From: DATMRS01 sp035566015 | Lineage (GTDB): Bacteria; Pseudomonadota; Alphaproteobacteria; Sphingomonadales; Sphingomonadaceae | Assembly (NCBI GenBank): GCA_035566015.1 | Contig: DATMRS010000009.1 | Location: 124,001 to 188,000 of the forward strand | Length of the DNA: 64,000 nucleotides | Direction: 5' to 3' | Part shown: positions 18,332 through 31,963 of the stretch, piece after piece | Layout of the letters: each line of letters opens with the position of its first letter | Numbering within the stretch: the stretch's first letter is position 1 | Program-made: the position numbers and the translations under genes | The notes under the pieces: model-generated | Database searches by the model: none | Seen by the model: only the letters and a program-made list of their open reading frames with translations | What the model was told of the DNA's origin: nothing

Positions 18332-19129
18332 TCAGCCGGGCCTCCTCGCCCGCCATATGGCGGCCAGACCCGCGCGATAATCGGGATGGAGCGGACACCA
18401 GCCCAACAGGCGCTTCGCCTTGCCGTTGGCGACGCGCCGGTTCTCGGCATAGAAGGCACGCGCCTCGGGCGAAAGCCCCGCTTGTTCGAGCGGGACGAAC
18501 GGCGGCCGGACAAGGCCCGCCAGTTCGCAGGCCGCCTCGATCACCACATTCTGGCTCGTCGGCCGGTCGTCGGCGAGATTATAGGCGCCCGGCGGTCCCT
18601 TGCGCAGGCTCGCGCACAGGCCGCCGACTATGTCGTCGACATGGATTCGGCTGAAAACCTGCGCGGGAAGGACGATGCGCCGCGCGCGACCCGCGGCAAG
18701 CCGCTCGAACGCCGAGCGACCCGGCCCGTAGATGCCGGGCAGGCGAAACACGCGGGCCTGCGGGTGCAGCCGCTGCCATGCCGTGTCGGCCACCGCCCGT
18801 GCGCCGCGTCGCCCCGTGCCGATGGCGGCGCTTTCATCCACCCATGCGCCCTGCGTGTCGCCATAGACCCCGCTCGAGGAGAGGTAGCCGATCCAGCGCG
18901 CGGGCGCGCCGGCCAGCGCCTCGCCAAAAACCTTGAGGACCGGATCGCCCTCCCCGTCCGGCGGCACCGAGGAGAGGATGTGCGTCGCCGCCGCGATCTC
19001 GGCCGCGACCCCGCGCTCGTCGGACATCGCCGCGCGATCGATCCGCACGACCTGCCATCCCTCCGTTTCGAGTGCGGTGGCGAAACGCGAGCCGGTATAG
19101 CCGGGGCCGAAGAGCAGCAGGCGGGACAT
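18332..19129 (-). CDS. NAD(P)-dependent epimerase/dehydratase-like SDR protein
   Basis: Extended or atypical short-chain dehydrogenase of 265 aa with an N-terminal Rossmann start (LLLFGPGYTGSRFA), an active-site-like segment WIGYLSSSGVYGDTQGAWVDE (the YxxxK lysine is not obvious), LPGIYGPGRSAFERL and SRIHVDDIVGGL. It resembles the YeeZ-type nucleoside-diphosphate-sugar epimerase relatives. Substrate unknown. It is divergent from pepN. Confidence 0.8.
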   Translation of the reverse strand: MSRLLLFGPGYTGSRFATALETEGWQVVRIDRAAMSDERGVAAEIAAATHILSSVPPDGEGDPVLKVFGEALAGAPARWIGYLSSSGVYGDTQGAWVDESAAIGTGRRGARAVADTAWQRLHPQARVFRLPGIYGPGRSAFERLAAGRARRIVLPAQVFSRIHVDDIVGGLCASLRKGPPGAYNLADDRPTSQNVVIEAACELAGLVRPPFVPLEQAGLSPEARAFYAENRRVANGKAKRLLGWCPLHPDYRAGLAAIWRARRPG

Positions 19130-19234
19130 GGCCTTCTCTTATCCCGCTTTTCCCGCGCCGTCGCCGGGTCCGCCTCCGCCTCGAACGATGCGCGCGGGCT
19201 TTCCTCCGATCGGCGCGGGGGATAAGAGTTGGTG

Positions 19235-21838
19235 ATGCCTGACGCCCAGACCGCCGCCGCGCCTTCCCCCGCCGTCATCCGCCGCGAGGATTATCGTCCG
19301 CCGGACTGGCTGGTGCCCGATGTTGAGCTGGATTTTCAGCTCGATCCCGCGCTGACCCGCGTGGCGGCGCGGCTCCGCGTCACGCGCAACGGCGATCACA
19401 AGCGGCCGATGCGGCTCGACGGTGACGGCCTGACCCCGCTTGCGGTGCGAATCGACGGCGAGCAGGCGGCCGACGCCTGGCGCATGGACGGTCCCACCTT
19501 CGTCATCGACCTGCCCGGCGACTCGCATCTCGTCGAAACCGAGGTGGAGATCGTTCCCGAAGACAATACGCAACTGATGGGCCTCTACGCCTCGGGCGGG
19601 ATGCTCTGCACCCAGTGCGAGCCGGAGGGCTTTCGCCGGATCACCTTCTTCCCCGACCGTCCCGACATATTGAGCCGCTACACCGTCCGCATGGAGGCGG
19701 ACGAGGCGCGTTTCCCCGTGCTGCTGTCGAACGGCGATCGGATCGACGGAGGCGCGGCCGAGACGGAGGGGCGTCACTGGGCGCAATGGCGCGATCCCTT
19801 CTTCAAGCCCACCTATCTTTTCGCGCTTGTCGCCGCGAACCTCGACGCCAATCGCTCCAGCTTCACGACGCGATCGGGCAAGGAGGTGGCGCTCGCCATC
19901 TGGGTGAAGCCCGCCGATCTGGCGCGGACCGAGCATGCGATGGCCGCGCTCAAGGCGGCGATGGCGTGGGACGAGAAGGTCTATGGCCGCGAATATGATC
20001 TCAGCGAATTCAATATCGTCGCCGTGTCCGATTTCAATTTCGGCGCGATGGAGAACAAATCGCTCAACATCTTCAACTCGCGCTACATCCTCGCCGATCC
20101 CGACACGGCGACCGACGCCGATTATGACGCCATCGCCGGCGTCGTCGCGCACGAATATTTCCACAACTGGTCGGGCAATCGCGTCACCTGCCGCGACTGG
20201 TTCCAGCTGTCGCTGAAGGAAGGCTTCACCGTTTTCCGTGACCAGCAATTCTCGGCCGATCAGGGATCGGCGGCGGTGCATCGCATCGACGACGTCCGCG
20301 CGCTGCGCGCCGCGCAGTTCCCGGAGGATGCCGGCCCGCTCGCGCATCCGATCCGGCCTGAATCCTATATCGAGATCAGCAATTTCTACACCGCGACCGT
20401 CTACAACAAGGGCGCCGAGGTGATCCGCATGCTCCACACCCTGTTGGGGCCGGAGCGGTTTCGTGCGGGCAGCGACCTCTATTTCGCGCGCCATGACGGC
20501 CATGCCGCGACGTGCGAGCAGTTCGTCCGCGCGATGGAAGACGCGACCGGCGAGGACCTCACGAAATTCCGCCTCTGGTACAGCCAGGCTGGCACGCCGC
20601 ATGTGAAGGCGACGCTCGCGCACGAGCCCGCCGGCGGGCAGGCGCGGCTGACGCTGGAGCAGACGATCGCGCCGACGCCCGGCCAGATCGAAAAGGCGCC
20701 GATGCCGCTCCCGCTCAAGATCGCGCTGTTCGGCGAATTGTCGGGCGAGAGCTTCGGCGGCGAGCAGCTCGTCCTTCTCGACGAGGAGAAAAAGGAAATC
20801 CTGTTCGAAGGAATTGGCGAGCGGCCGGTCCTGTCGATCAATCGCGGCTTTTCCGCCCCCGTCATCCTCGAAACCGACCGGACGGCGGCCGACCTCGCCT
20901 TCCTCTCGCGCCGCGATGACGATCCCTTCGCCCGCTATGAGGCGATGCAGCAGCTCATGCTCGACACGCTCGTGAACGCGGCGGCGGGGCGGAAGGCCGA
21001 TCATGAGCCGGTGATCGAGGCGGTCGAGGAAACGCTGCGCAATCCCGCGCTCGACGCCGCCTTCATCGCGGAAACGGTGCTGCTGCCCAGCGAAGCCTTC
21101 ATCGGCGACCAGATGGCGGTGGTCGATCCCGACGCGATCGCCCGCGCGCGCGAGGCGCTGCGCGCCGATCTCGGCAACACGATCGAGGACGGATGGCGCG
21201 CCGCTTATGGCCGCGTGCGCGCCAACCGCTACGAATATACCCCGCCCGCCAAGGGCCTGCGCCGGCTCCGCAACGTCGCGCTCGGCTATCTCGCCGCCTC
21301 GGACGCCACTGACGCGGCGGGAATCGCGTTCCAGCAATTCGTCGAGGCGGACAATATGACCGACCGGCAGGGCGCGCTCGGCACGCTCGCCAACGGCGCC
21401 GCGCCCGAGCGGGAGGAGGCGCTGGAACTGTTCTACCAGCGTTATCAGGACAACGGCCTCGTCCTCGACAAATGGTTCACCACGCAGGCGCTCTCGACGC
21501 GCGACGACACGCTCGACGCGGTCGAGCGGCTGGCGAAGCATCCCGATTTCACGCTCGCCAACCCGAACCGCGCGCGCGCCCTGATCGGCGCCTTCGCGGC
21601 CAATCAGCGCGCCTTCCACGAAGCGTCGGGGCGCGGCTACCGCTTCATCGCCGATATGGCGCTCGCGATCGACCGGCTCAATCCGCAGCTCGCCGCGCGG
21701 ATGATCCCCGCGCTCGGCCGCTGGCGCCGCTTCGATGAAGCCCGCGCCGCGCTGATGCGGGCCGAATTGCGCCGGATCGTCGAAACGCCCGGCCTGTCGA
21801 AGGACGTGTTCGAGCAGGCGTCGAAAAGTCTGGGGTAA
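19235..21838 (+). CDS. pepN: aminopeptidase N (M1 zinc metalloprotease)
   Basis: Removes N-terminal residues from peptides in late protein turnover. The 867-aa product has the exopeptidase motif GAMEN (in FNFGAMENKSLNIFNS, near residue 270) and the zinc site HEYFHNWSGNRVTCRDW (HExxH plus downstream Glu in LSLKEGFTVFRDQ). The C-terminal helical DUF3458 part typical of the proteobacterial PepN type follows. ATG at 19235 chosen; in-frame TTG and GTG codons just upstream are possible. It starts about 105 bp from the divergent SDR gene. Confidence 0.97.
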   Translation: MPDAQTAAAPSPAVIRREDYRPPDWLVPDVELDFQLDPALTRVAARLRVTRNGDHKRPMRLDGDGLTPLAVRIDGEQAADAWRMDGPTFVIDLPGDSHLVETEVEIVPEDNTQLMGLYASGGMLCTQCEPEGFRRITFFPDRPDILSRYTVRMEADEARFPVLLSNGDRIDGGAAETEGRHWAQWRDPFFKPTYLFALVAANLDANRSSFTTRSGKEVALAIWVKPADLARTEHAMAALKAAMAWDEKVYGREYDLSEFNIVAVSDFNFGAMENKSLNIFNSRYILADPDTATDADYDAIAGVVAHEYFHNWSGNRVTCRDWFQLSLKEGFTVFRDQQFSADQGSAAVHRIDDVRALRAAQFPEDAGPLAHPIRPESYIEISNFYTATVYNKGAEVIRMLHTLLGPERFRAGSDLYFARHDGHAATCEQFVRAMEDATGEDLTKFRLWYSQAGTPHVKATLAHEPAGGQARLTLEQTIAPTPGQIEKAPMPLPLKIALFGELSGESFGGEQLVLLDEEKKEILFEGIGERPVLSINRGFSAPVILETDRTAADLAFLSRRDDDPFARYEAMQQLMLDTLVNAAAGRKADHEPVIEAVEETLRNPALDAAFIAETVLLPSEAFIGDQMAVVDPDAIARAREALRADLGNTIEDGWRAAYGRVRANRYEYTPPAKGLRRLRNVALGYLAASDATDAAGIAFQQFVEADNMTDRQGALGTLANGAAPEREEALELFYQRYQDNGLVLDKWFTTQALSTRDDTLDAVERLAKHPDFTLANPNRARALIGAFAANQRAFHEASGRGYRFIADMALAIDRLNPQLAARMIPALGRWRRFDEARAALMRAELRRIVETPGLSKDVFEQASKSLG

Positions 21839-21847
21839 GGCTGCCCC

Positions 21848-22063
21848 TCAGACGTTCTTCTTCGGCTTGGACCGATTCGAATAGATGAGCGCCGCGGCGA
21901 TCGCGGCGGAGCCGATGCCCACGCCCGCGGCCGTCCACAGGCCGGCCTTGCTCAGCGTCGCCGAATCGGGCTTGCCCTTTTTCTTCTTCCGCGCGGTTTC
22001 AGCGGGAGCGGCGGCCGGTGCGGGATCGGGAACGGCATCGTCAGTCGGCGTTTCGTTGGACAA
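21848..22063 (-). CDS. small membrane protein, 71 aa
   Basis: Hypothetical protein with a Pro/Ala-rich acidic N-terminus, a Lys cluster (RKKKKGKPD) near residue 27, one membrane helix (AGLWTAAGVGIGSAAIAAALIY) and a basic tail. The start is a TTG at 22063 with GGGAG at good spacing on the minus strand. It is convergent with pepN. Function unknown. Confidence 0.65.
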   Translation of the reverse strand: MSNETPTDDAVPDPAPAAAPAETARKKKKGKPDSATLSKAGLWTAAGVGIGSAAIAAALIYSNRSKPKKNV

Positions 22064-22239
22064 GAAAAGCTCCCATGAATCGAGGGCGCTATCTTCTTAG
22101 AGCGGTTTCGCTTTCCGCAAAACCTGTCCGCATGCGTTCAGATCGCGCTTTCCGCGCCGTTTGCCGTTTTCGTCCCCCTTGCCTGCCTGCCCGCCATCCC
22201 CATCTTGCGAAGTGCGGCATGCCGCCGCTTGCCCCATTC

Positions 22240-22254
22240 GAACAAATATGGAAC
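22240..22254 (+). promoter_or_regulatory. LexA (SOS) box upstream of uvrA
   Basis: The bases read GAAC-AAATATG-GAAC, an exact direct repeat with a 7-bp spacer. This equals GTTC-N7-GTTC on the other strand, the established LexA target in alphaproteobacteria. It lies 12 bp before the chosen uvrA start, a natural place for SOS repression. Confidence 0.88.
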
Positions 22255-22265
22255 AACCGGGCGTC

Positions 22266-25130
<2,865 letters not shown>

Positions 25131-25146
25131 GCGGACGCACACTCCT

Positions 25147-25313
25147 AAGCCCCTCCCCTTCAGGGGAGAGGTTGGGCCGGGCACGACCTGGCAATCGACT
25201 CATAAGCCCCTCCCCTTAAGGGGAGGGGTTGGGGTGGGGGCGAGCCGCCAGCGCCACGCCCCTTAAATCACCCCCCTCCCCACCCACCCCCCTCCCCTGA
25301 AGGGGAGGGGCTT
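25147..25313. repeat. three copies of a CCCCTCCCC/GGGGAGGGG hairpin repeat
   Basis: AAGCCCCTCCCCTT-(C/A)A-GGGGAG(G)GGTTGGG occurs at 25147-25176 and 25204-25240, and in inverted orientation at about 25271-25313. Each copy can form a stable hairpin. The set directly follows uvrA and may end its transcript. It is unrelated in sequence to the GTCATTCC doublets. Confidence 0.75.
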
Positions 25314-25390
25314 GGCGCGTCGCCATACCGGACGCGCAACCAATATCCTTTCCGGTCGTTACAGCCCTGTTCTGAAATGAGGAGGACGGC

Positions 25391-25792
25391 ATGCGTCTGG
25401 CACTTGTGAGCGCCGTAGCGGCCCTGACGTTGACCGGCTGCATGGGGGACAATGGCTATGACCGCCCCCGCGGCAACTGGAATCGATACGACTATAATCG
25501 CCCCGATCCGGCTTATGGCGGCTATGACGCGAGCCGCTATTATCGATCCGACCGGCGTTATCGCGAACATCGCCTCTCACGCAACGACCGCATCTATCGC
25601 GGCCGCGACGGGCGTTATTATTGCCGCCGCTCCGACGGCACGACCGGGCTGATCGTCGGCGCGCTCGCCGGCGGCGTCCTCGGCAACGTCATCGCGCCGG
25701 GCGGATCGGAAACGCTGGGCACGATTCTCGGCGGCGGCGCGGGCGCGCTGATCGGCCGCGAGGTCGATCGCGGCGAGGCGAAATGCCGGTAA
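25391..25792 (+). CDS. lipoprotein with glycine-zipper 2TM domain
   Basis: Predicted outer-membrane or periplasmic lipoprotein of 133 aa. The signal peptide MRLALVSAVAALTLTGC ends in a lipobox (LTGC). It is followed by a Tyr/Arg/Asp-rich low-complexity region (about 20-75) and a C-terminal glycine zipper (TGLIVGALAGGVLGNVIAPGG, then ILGGGAGALIGREVDRG). GAGGAGG precedes the ATG. Function unknown; related proteins are linked to envelope stress or structure. Confidence 0.82.
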   Translation: MRLALVSAVAALTLTGCMGDNGYDRPRGNWNRYDYNRPDPAYGGYDASRYYRSDRRYREHRLSRNDRIYRGRDGRYYCRRSDGTTGLIVGALAGGVLGNVIAPGGSETLGTILGGGAGALIGREVDRGEAKCR

Positions 25793-25811
25793 CGACCTGA
25801 AATCCCTCACC

Positions 25812-25901
25812 GTCACTCCGACGAAAGTCGGAGCCCATGGACTCGGCTCGCTTCATTGTCAGTGAGCCGCCGTCGATGGCCAAGGCTTCCGCCGGAATGA
25901 C
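25812..25901. repeat. inverted palindrome doublet, copy C (90 bp)
   Basis: Reverse-orientation copy of the 38429/38678 element: GTCACTCCGACGAAAGTCGG, then CCATGGACTCGGCTCGCTTC, a short TGAGCCGCCGTC spacer, and GGCTTCCGCCGGAATGAC. It lies between the lipoprotein and PilZ genes. Confidence 0.8.
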
Positions 25902-25927
25902 GGCTGGTGATCGGCGATCGATCCGCC

Positions 25928-26266
25928 TCAGCGCACCGCCTGCGCGACGATACGATCGGCCACTGCCGGATGAAGCGGGCGGACGAATTCGGCGCCGATC
26001 TGGATATCGTCGGTCCACGCGATCGTCGCCAGCGAGGCTTCGAGGCCGGGCAGCCGGAGCCAGACCTGCGCACCCGGTTGCAGCATCGCCGCCGTTTCGG
26101 CGCGGAAGCCGTGGGTCGAAAGATCGAGGATGGTGACGGTGGCGGGCTTCCCCTCGCGCCGCCGCAGGCTGGCGTCGAAACGGGCGGAGTAGCGCGGCGT
26201 GCGCCGCCCATCCGTCCCCGCCATCCCATCAGGAGAACCGATCGCCAATTCGGCCGCAAGTCGCAT
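25928..26266 (-). CDS. PilZ-domain protein
   Basis: Single-domain PilZ protein of 112 aa, a probable cyclic di-GMP receptor. The RxxxR-like motif is in RRTPRYSARFDASLRRR (residues 21-37) and the (D/N)xSxxG motif in ILDLSTHGFRAE (about 46-57). Both key elements look intact. Two genes of the window (this one and the GGDEF gene near 17 kb) touch c-di-GMP, but they are not adjacent. Confidence 0.82.
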   Translation of the reverse strand: MRLAAELAIGSPDGMAGTDGRRTPRYSARFDASLRRREGKPATVTILDLSTHGFRAETAAMLQPGAQVWLRLPGLEASLATIAWTDDIQIGAEFVRPLHPAVADRIVAQAVR

Positions 26267-26331
26267 CGTCAGGCCCCGCTCAGGTCAATGACACGATTTT
26301 CGGCCCAAAACCGCTAAACTTTGGTGAACGT

Positions 26332-26358
26332 GCGCGCCCGTCGGAAGGACGGGCGCGC
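26332..26358 (-). terminator. hairpin terminator after the RcnB-like gene
   Basis: Perfect 11-bp stem GCGCGCCCGTC / GACGGGCGCGC over a 5-base loop, starting about 10 bp after the RcnB-like stop on the minus strand. No clear U-run follows, so it may work with Rho or only stabilise the mRNA end. Confidence 0.55.
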
Positions 26359-26367
26359 GGGGTCGGT

Positions 26368-26721
26368 TCAGCGTGCGATGACGCTGGCGATCAGGCCGGT
26401 GGCGATGGCGACCAGGATATAATCGCCTGTATTGTTGTTCTCGCGCACCCAATGATAGCCGCGCGGCGGAGCCCGCAGGCCATGCCGGCCCCAATCATTG
26501 ACGACGTAGCGCGACCGTTCGACCCTGCCCATGCGCTGGCCCTTCTTCCAGTGATGGCGGTTCGTGACGACCACCTTGTGGGGCGGCGCCCGGTGGACGA
26601 CCACCTTGTGCGGCGCGGGGCGATACATGTCGCGATGGTTGGGCGCGGCGAAGGCGGGGGCGGCGACGCTGCCCGCGATCAGGCTTGCGATCAGGATGCT
26701 GCCAAAGGTCTTTTTCATCAT
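26368..26721 (-). CDS. RcnB-family periplasmic protein
   Basis: 117-aa exported protein with a clear signal peptide (KKTFGSILIASLIAGSVAAPAFA). The mature part is His/Arg/Lys-rich, with two copies of a HKVVV segment, HHWKKGQRM, and the RcnB-like C-terminus LRAPPRGYHWVRENN followed by a hydrophobic tail. RcnB is implicated in nickel/cobalt homeostasis in E. coli; for sphingomonad homologues metal specificity is unknown. ATG pair at 26721/26718 with GGGAGA upstream; I used the first. Confidence 0.8.
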   Translation of the reverse strand: MMKKTFGSILIASLIAGSVAAPAFAAPNHRDMYRPAPHKVVVHRAPPHKVVVTNRHHWKKGQRMGRVERSRYVVNDWGRHGLRAPPRGYHWVRENNNTGDYILVAIATGLIASVIAR

Positions 26722-26833
26722 CTGTCTCCCGGTTGATGAGACGCTTATGGACCCCCGAATCGTGATTCGAATGTCGCCGCCCACATGGTGCATCGACCCT
26801 GAGAAACGATATTGCAGTGCTGAAACAGGCGCT

Positions 26834-27838
26834 TCAGGCGAAGAGCCCGGCGATAAGATAGACTGAAGCCGCAACGATCGCGGCGGCGGGCAGCGTCACC
26901 ACCCAGGCGACGACGATATTGCTCGCGACGTTCCAGCGCACCGCCGAAGTGCGCCGCGCCGCGCCGACCCCGACGATCGCGCCGGTGATCGTGTGCGTCG
27001 TCGAGACGGGCACGCCCAGCGCGGTCGCGGTGAACAAGGTGATCGCGCCGCCCGTCTCGGCGCAGAAGCCCTGCGGCGGGCTGAGCTGGGTGATGCGCGA
27101 TCCCATCGTGTGGACGATCTTCCATCCGCCCAGCAGCGTGCCGAGCGCCATCGCCGCCTGGCAGGCCAGCACCACCCATAAGGGGATGTGGAAACCGCCC
27201 TTGAGCAGGCCCTGCGAATAGAGCAGCACCGCGATGATTCCCATCGTCTTCTGCGCATCGTTGCCGCCATGGCCGAGCGAATAGAGCGAGGCGGAGACGA
27301 GCTGGAGCTTGCGGAAGATCGAGTCGGCCGCGAGCGGCGTCGCGCGCACGAACAGCCAGGAAATGGTGAGCACGAGGAACAGCGCGAGGACGAGGCCCAG
27401 CGCGGGCGACAATATGATCGCCGCCGTTGTCTTGAGCACGCCCGCCCAGACGACCACCGACAGCCCCGCCTTGGCGATGCCCGCGCCGAGCAGGCCGCCG
27501 ATCAGCGCGTGGCTGCTGCTCGACGGGATGCCGAGCGCCCAGGTGAAGAGATTCCAGGAGATCGCACCCATGAGCGCGGCGAAGATGACGCGCGCGTCGA
27601 TCGCCTGCGCGTCGACGATCCCGCGCCCCACCGTGTCGGCAACGTGAAGGCCGAAGAACAGGAAGGCGACGAAATTGAAGAAGGCCGCCCAGGCGACGGC
27701 ATATTGCGGCTTCAGCACGCGCGTCGACACGATCGTCGCGATCGAGTTGGCGGCATCGTGCAGGCCGTTCAGGAAATCGAAGATCAGCGCGACGGCGATC
27801 AGGCCGACGAGCAGCGGAAAGGCTATGGCGGCGTCCAT
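26834..27838 (-). CDS. pit: inorganic phosphate transporter, PiT family
   Basis: Low-affinity phosphate transporter of the inner membrane, 334 aa, about ten membrane helices. Both PHO4 signatures are present: LNGLHDAANSIATIVSTRVL near the N-terminus and GHGGNDAQKTMGI near residue 190, plus VPVSTTHTITGAIVGVGAAR near the C-terminus. It starts 9 bp after the DUF47 domain ORF, the established partner of PiT transporters. Confidence 0.95.
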   Translation of the reverse strand: MDAAIAFPLLVGLIAVALIFDFLNGLHDAANSIATIVSTRVLKPQYAVAWAAFFNFVAFLFFGLHVADTVGRGIVDAQAIDARVIFAALMGAISWNLFTWALGIPSSSSHALIGGLLGAGIAKAGLSVVVWAGVLKTTAAIILSPALGLVLALFLVLTISWLFVRATPLAADSIFRKLQLVSASLYSLGHGGNDAQKTMGIIAVLLYSQGLLKGGFHIPLWVVLACQAAMALGTLLGGWKIVHTMGSRITQLSPPQGFCAETGGAITLFTATALGVPVSTTHTITGAIVGVGAARRTSAVRWNVASNIVVAWVVTLPAAAIVAASVYLIAGLFA

Positions 27839-27847
27839 CGGGTGCGG

Positions 27848-28969
27848 TCAGGCGTGGTCGATCACGAGACCCTCGATCTCGTTCGCGACGTCTTCGAACC
27901 GATCGACGATCTTTTCCAGATGGCTGTAGAGTTCGCGCCCGACGATGAAGTCCATCGCGCTCTTGCCGTTCTGCGCCTTGAACAGCGCCTTGAGGCCCGC
28001 ATCGTGGATATCGTCGGCATCGCCCTCGATCCGCACCAGCCGTTCGGTCAGTTCGTGCAACCGGCCGCCATTGGTGCTGATCGACCGGAGCAGCGGCAGC
28101 GCCTCGGCGGTGATCCGCGCCGCCTCGACGATGATCCCGGTCATGTCGCGCATATGCGGCTCGAACGTCGTCACCTCATAGAGGGTGATCGTCTTGGCTG
28201 TCTGGTTCATCTGGTCGATCGCGTCGTCCATCACGCCGATCAGGTCGATGATCGCGCTACGATCGAACGGCGTCACGAAGGTGCGGCGCACGTCCTGCAG
28301 CACGTCGCGGGTGATATCGTCGGCCTCATGCTCGCGATCCTGTATCTCGCGCACATGATCGGCCATATTCTCGCCGCCCTGGAGAAGCTGGGCGAGCGCG
28401 TCGGCGCCCGCGACCAGCGTCGCGCCATGGTCCTCGAACTGATCGAAGAAACGCCCGCGCTTGGGCATGAGGGCATGAAACCAGCGTAGCATCGGTATCC
28501 TTTCGGCGCCTTCCTCGCGAAGCCATGCGACGGCGCGGGCGAGCGGACCGCCCCTGTCGATGGGTTCGCGAAAGGAGGCGATGAGTGCTTTGAGATCGGC
28601 CTCCTCCACCGCCTCGGCCGCGCCGGCGAGCGTGAACCAGCGCGTCTCGCGCTCGTCCTGCTCGGGCCAGTCCTCGGCCTGCGACAGGACGGCGAAGGGG
28701 AAGACATCCACCTTGGCGTTGCGGATCGTCCCGTTCCGCCGCCGCTTGCGATAGCGGTAGGAGCCGAGCGGCGTCGGGCAGGCGATGCCGTGCAGCCCCG
28801 CCTCCTCATACGCCTCATGCGCGGCGGCGGCATGCGGCGTCAGGCCGCGGATGGGATTGCCCTTCGGAATCACCCAGCGACGCGTCTCGCGCGAGGTGAT
28901 CAGCATGATCCGGACCGATCCGTCGTCCTCGCTGCGATAGGGGAGGGCGGCGATCTGCCTGATGGTCAT
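27848..28969 (-). CDS. NUDIX hydrolase fused in frame to a DUF47 (PhoU-like) protein
   Basis: A 373-codon frame with two parts. Residues 1-130 are a NUDIX domain (RWVIPKGNPIRGLTPH, then HEAYEEAGLHG). The metal-binding Glu residues of the box are kept, but the first box Glu is L and the Arg is H. Residues about 160-373 are a complete DUF47 regulator (MPKRGRFFDQFEDHGATLV to EIEGLVIDHA) of the kind encoded with PiT transporters. No stop separates them, yet an internal ATG at 28492 has AAAGGA at ideal spacing and matches the normal start of free DUF47 proteins. So this could be a fusion protein, or a NUDIX gene that lost its stop with DUF47 still made separately. Confidence 0.85.
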   Translation of the reverse strand: MTIRQIAALPYRSEDDGSVRIMLITSRETRRWVIPKGNPIRGLTPHAAAAHEAYEEAGLHGIACPTPLGSYRYRKRRRNGTIRNAKVDVFPFAVLSQAEDWPEQDERETRWFTLAGAAEAVEEADLKALIASFREPIDRGGPLARAVAWLREEGAERIPMLRWFHALMPKRGRFFDQFEDHGATLVAGADALAQLLQGGENMADHVREIQDREHEADDITRDVLQDVRRTFVTPFDRSAIIDLIGVMDDAIDQMNQTAKTITLYEVTTFEPHMRDMTGIIVEAARITAEALPLLRSISTNGGRLHELTERLVRIEGDADDIHDAGLKALFKAQNGKSAMDFIVGRELYSHLEKIVDRFEDVANEIEGLVIDHA

Positions 28970-29038
28970 GCTCCGAAAGAAGGGGGGTCGGCGGCGCCCC
29001 TCATAAGAGCCGGACGGGCCGCAATCAATCGGCCTGTC

Positions 29039-30904
<1,866 letters not shown>

Positions 30905-31053
30905 GCCGCGCCGATAGCAGCTCGACACGCCCGCGCAAACCGGGTTGGGGCCGATGCGCCATCATGGCGGTGCCCCACCCTGCTATAAGGTCGGGCTTTC
31001 CAACCGGGTTCCGCCATGCTTTTGTTCGATCGACGCGAACGGAGGAAGAAAAC

Positions 31054-31449
31054 GTGTCGAGGATTGTGGGTGGCTGTCTCTGCGGCGCATGCCGTTACAA
31101 CAGTGATTCAACACCGATAAACGCCCGCGTTTGCCACTGTGTCCGATGCCAGAAGGCGACGGGCGCGGCATTCTACGCACGTATCATGGTGCCGCTCGAC
31201 AGCGTGCATATCGAAGGCCCGGTGGGCTGGTTCGATGCGAACACCGGCATCAGGCGCGGCTTCTGCACCCGATGTGGCACGTCCCTCTTTTCGGAACGGC
31301 AGAGCGCCAATGCCATCGGCCTGTCGATAGGAAGCCTCGACGATCCGGCGCTGTTCGAGCCGACCGAACATATCTGGACCTCGCGCAAGCAGCCTTGGCT
31401 TAGCCTGGATGACCACCGGTCACATTTCCCTGAGGGGCCGCCCGCCTGA
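31054..31449 (+). CDS. GFA (glutathione-dependent formaldehyde-activating-like) family protein
   Basis: Zinc-binding fold of 131 aa with the cysteine pattern GGCLCGACRY, CHCVRCQKATGAAF and FCTRCGTSLF. GTG at 31054 is preceded by GGAGG at normal spacing, which settles the start (the frame is open upstream). Most such proteins have no proven activity; a role in formaldehyde or thiol chemistry is only the family name. It is convergent with the L,D-transpeptidase gene. Confidence 0.85.
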   Translation: MSRIVGGCLCGACRYNSDSTPINARVCHCVRCQKATGAAFYARIMVPLDSVHIEGPVGWFDANTGIRRGFCTRCGTSLFSERQSANAIGLSIGSLDDPALFEPTEHIWTSRKQPWLSLDDHRSHFPEGPPA

Positions 31450-31456
31450 TCGGACT

Positions 31457-31963
31457 CTATCCGATCGCGAGCCGATCGCTCGTCGAAAGCCGGGACAACA
31501 GCCCGCACAACGCCTTCCGCTCTATCGCGACGCACCCCTCCGTCGGCCGATCGCCGTTTCGGCAGTGGAGGAAGATCGCGCTGCCCGCGCCCGGCGCGGG
31601 CGGCGCATCATTGTGGCCGAGCACGACGATGACGTCGTACAGGCCATCCTCGCGCCACAGTCGCTCGGCGGAGAAAAGATGTGGATGGCGCACCGGGCGG
31701 TTGTAGACCGGATCGGCGGGATCGTCGGACCAGCCATCTTGGGGACGGAGCCAGCGCCACGGCACCGTCATGCGGTCGGGCGCCGCGACCCGATCGGGCC
31801 GGAGCAGGACGGCGCGGATCGGCCATTCGCCCAAGGGCGTGCGCCCATCGCCCTCGCTTTTGTCCGCCGCCGGGCAGGCCCCGCCGCGGCCGATGGTGCA
31901 ACCGATCGTCTCGCCGAACGCCGTGAGCGTGCGCGCGGCGGTATCGACGAGCAGTCGGTTCAC
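31457..31963 (-). CDS. L,D-transpeptidase (YkuD-type) family protein
   Basis: 168-aa YkuD-fold protein with the active-site motif HCRNGDRPTEGCVAIERKAL (catalytic Cys) near residue 140, and a substrate-side segment DGRTPLGEWPIRAVLLRPDR. No signal peptide is visible, so it fits the short COG3786-like branch rather than classical exported enzymes. GTG at 31963 overlaps the ribA stop as GTGA, fixing the start and implying coupling. The native substrate is uncertain. Confidence 0.82.
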   Translation of the reverse strand: MNRLLVDTAARTLTAFGETIGCTIGRGGACPAADKSEGDGRTPLGEWPIRAVLLRPDRVAAPDRMTVPWRWLRPQDGWSDDPADPVYNRPVRHPHLFSAERLWREDGLYDVIVVLGHNDAPPAPGAGSAIFLHCRNGDRPTEGCVAIERKALCGLLSRLSTSDRLAIG

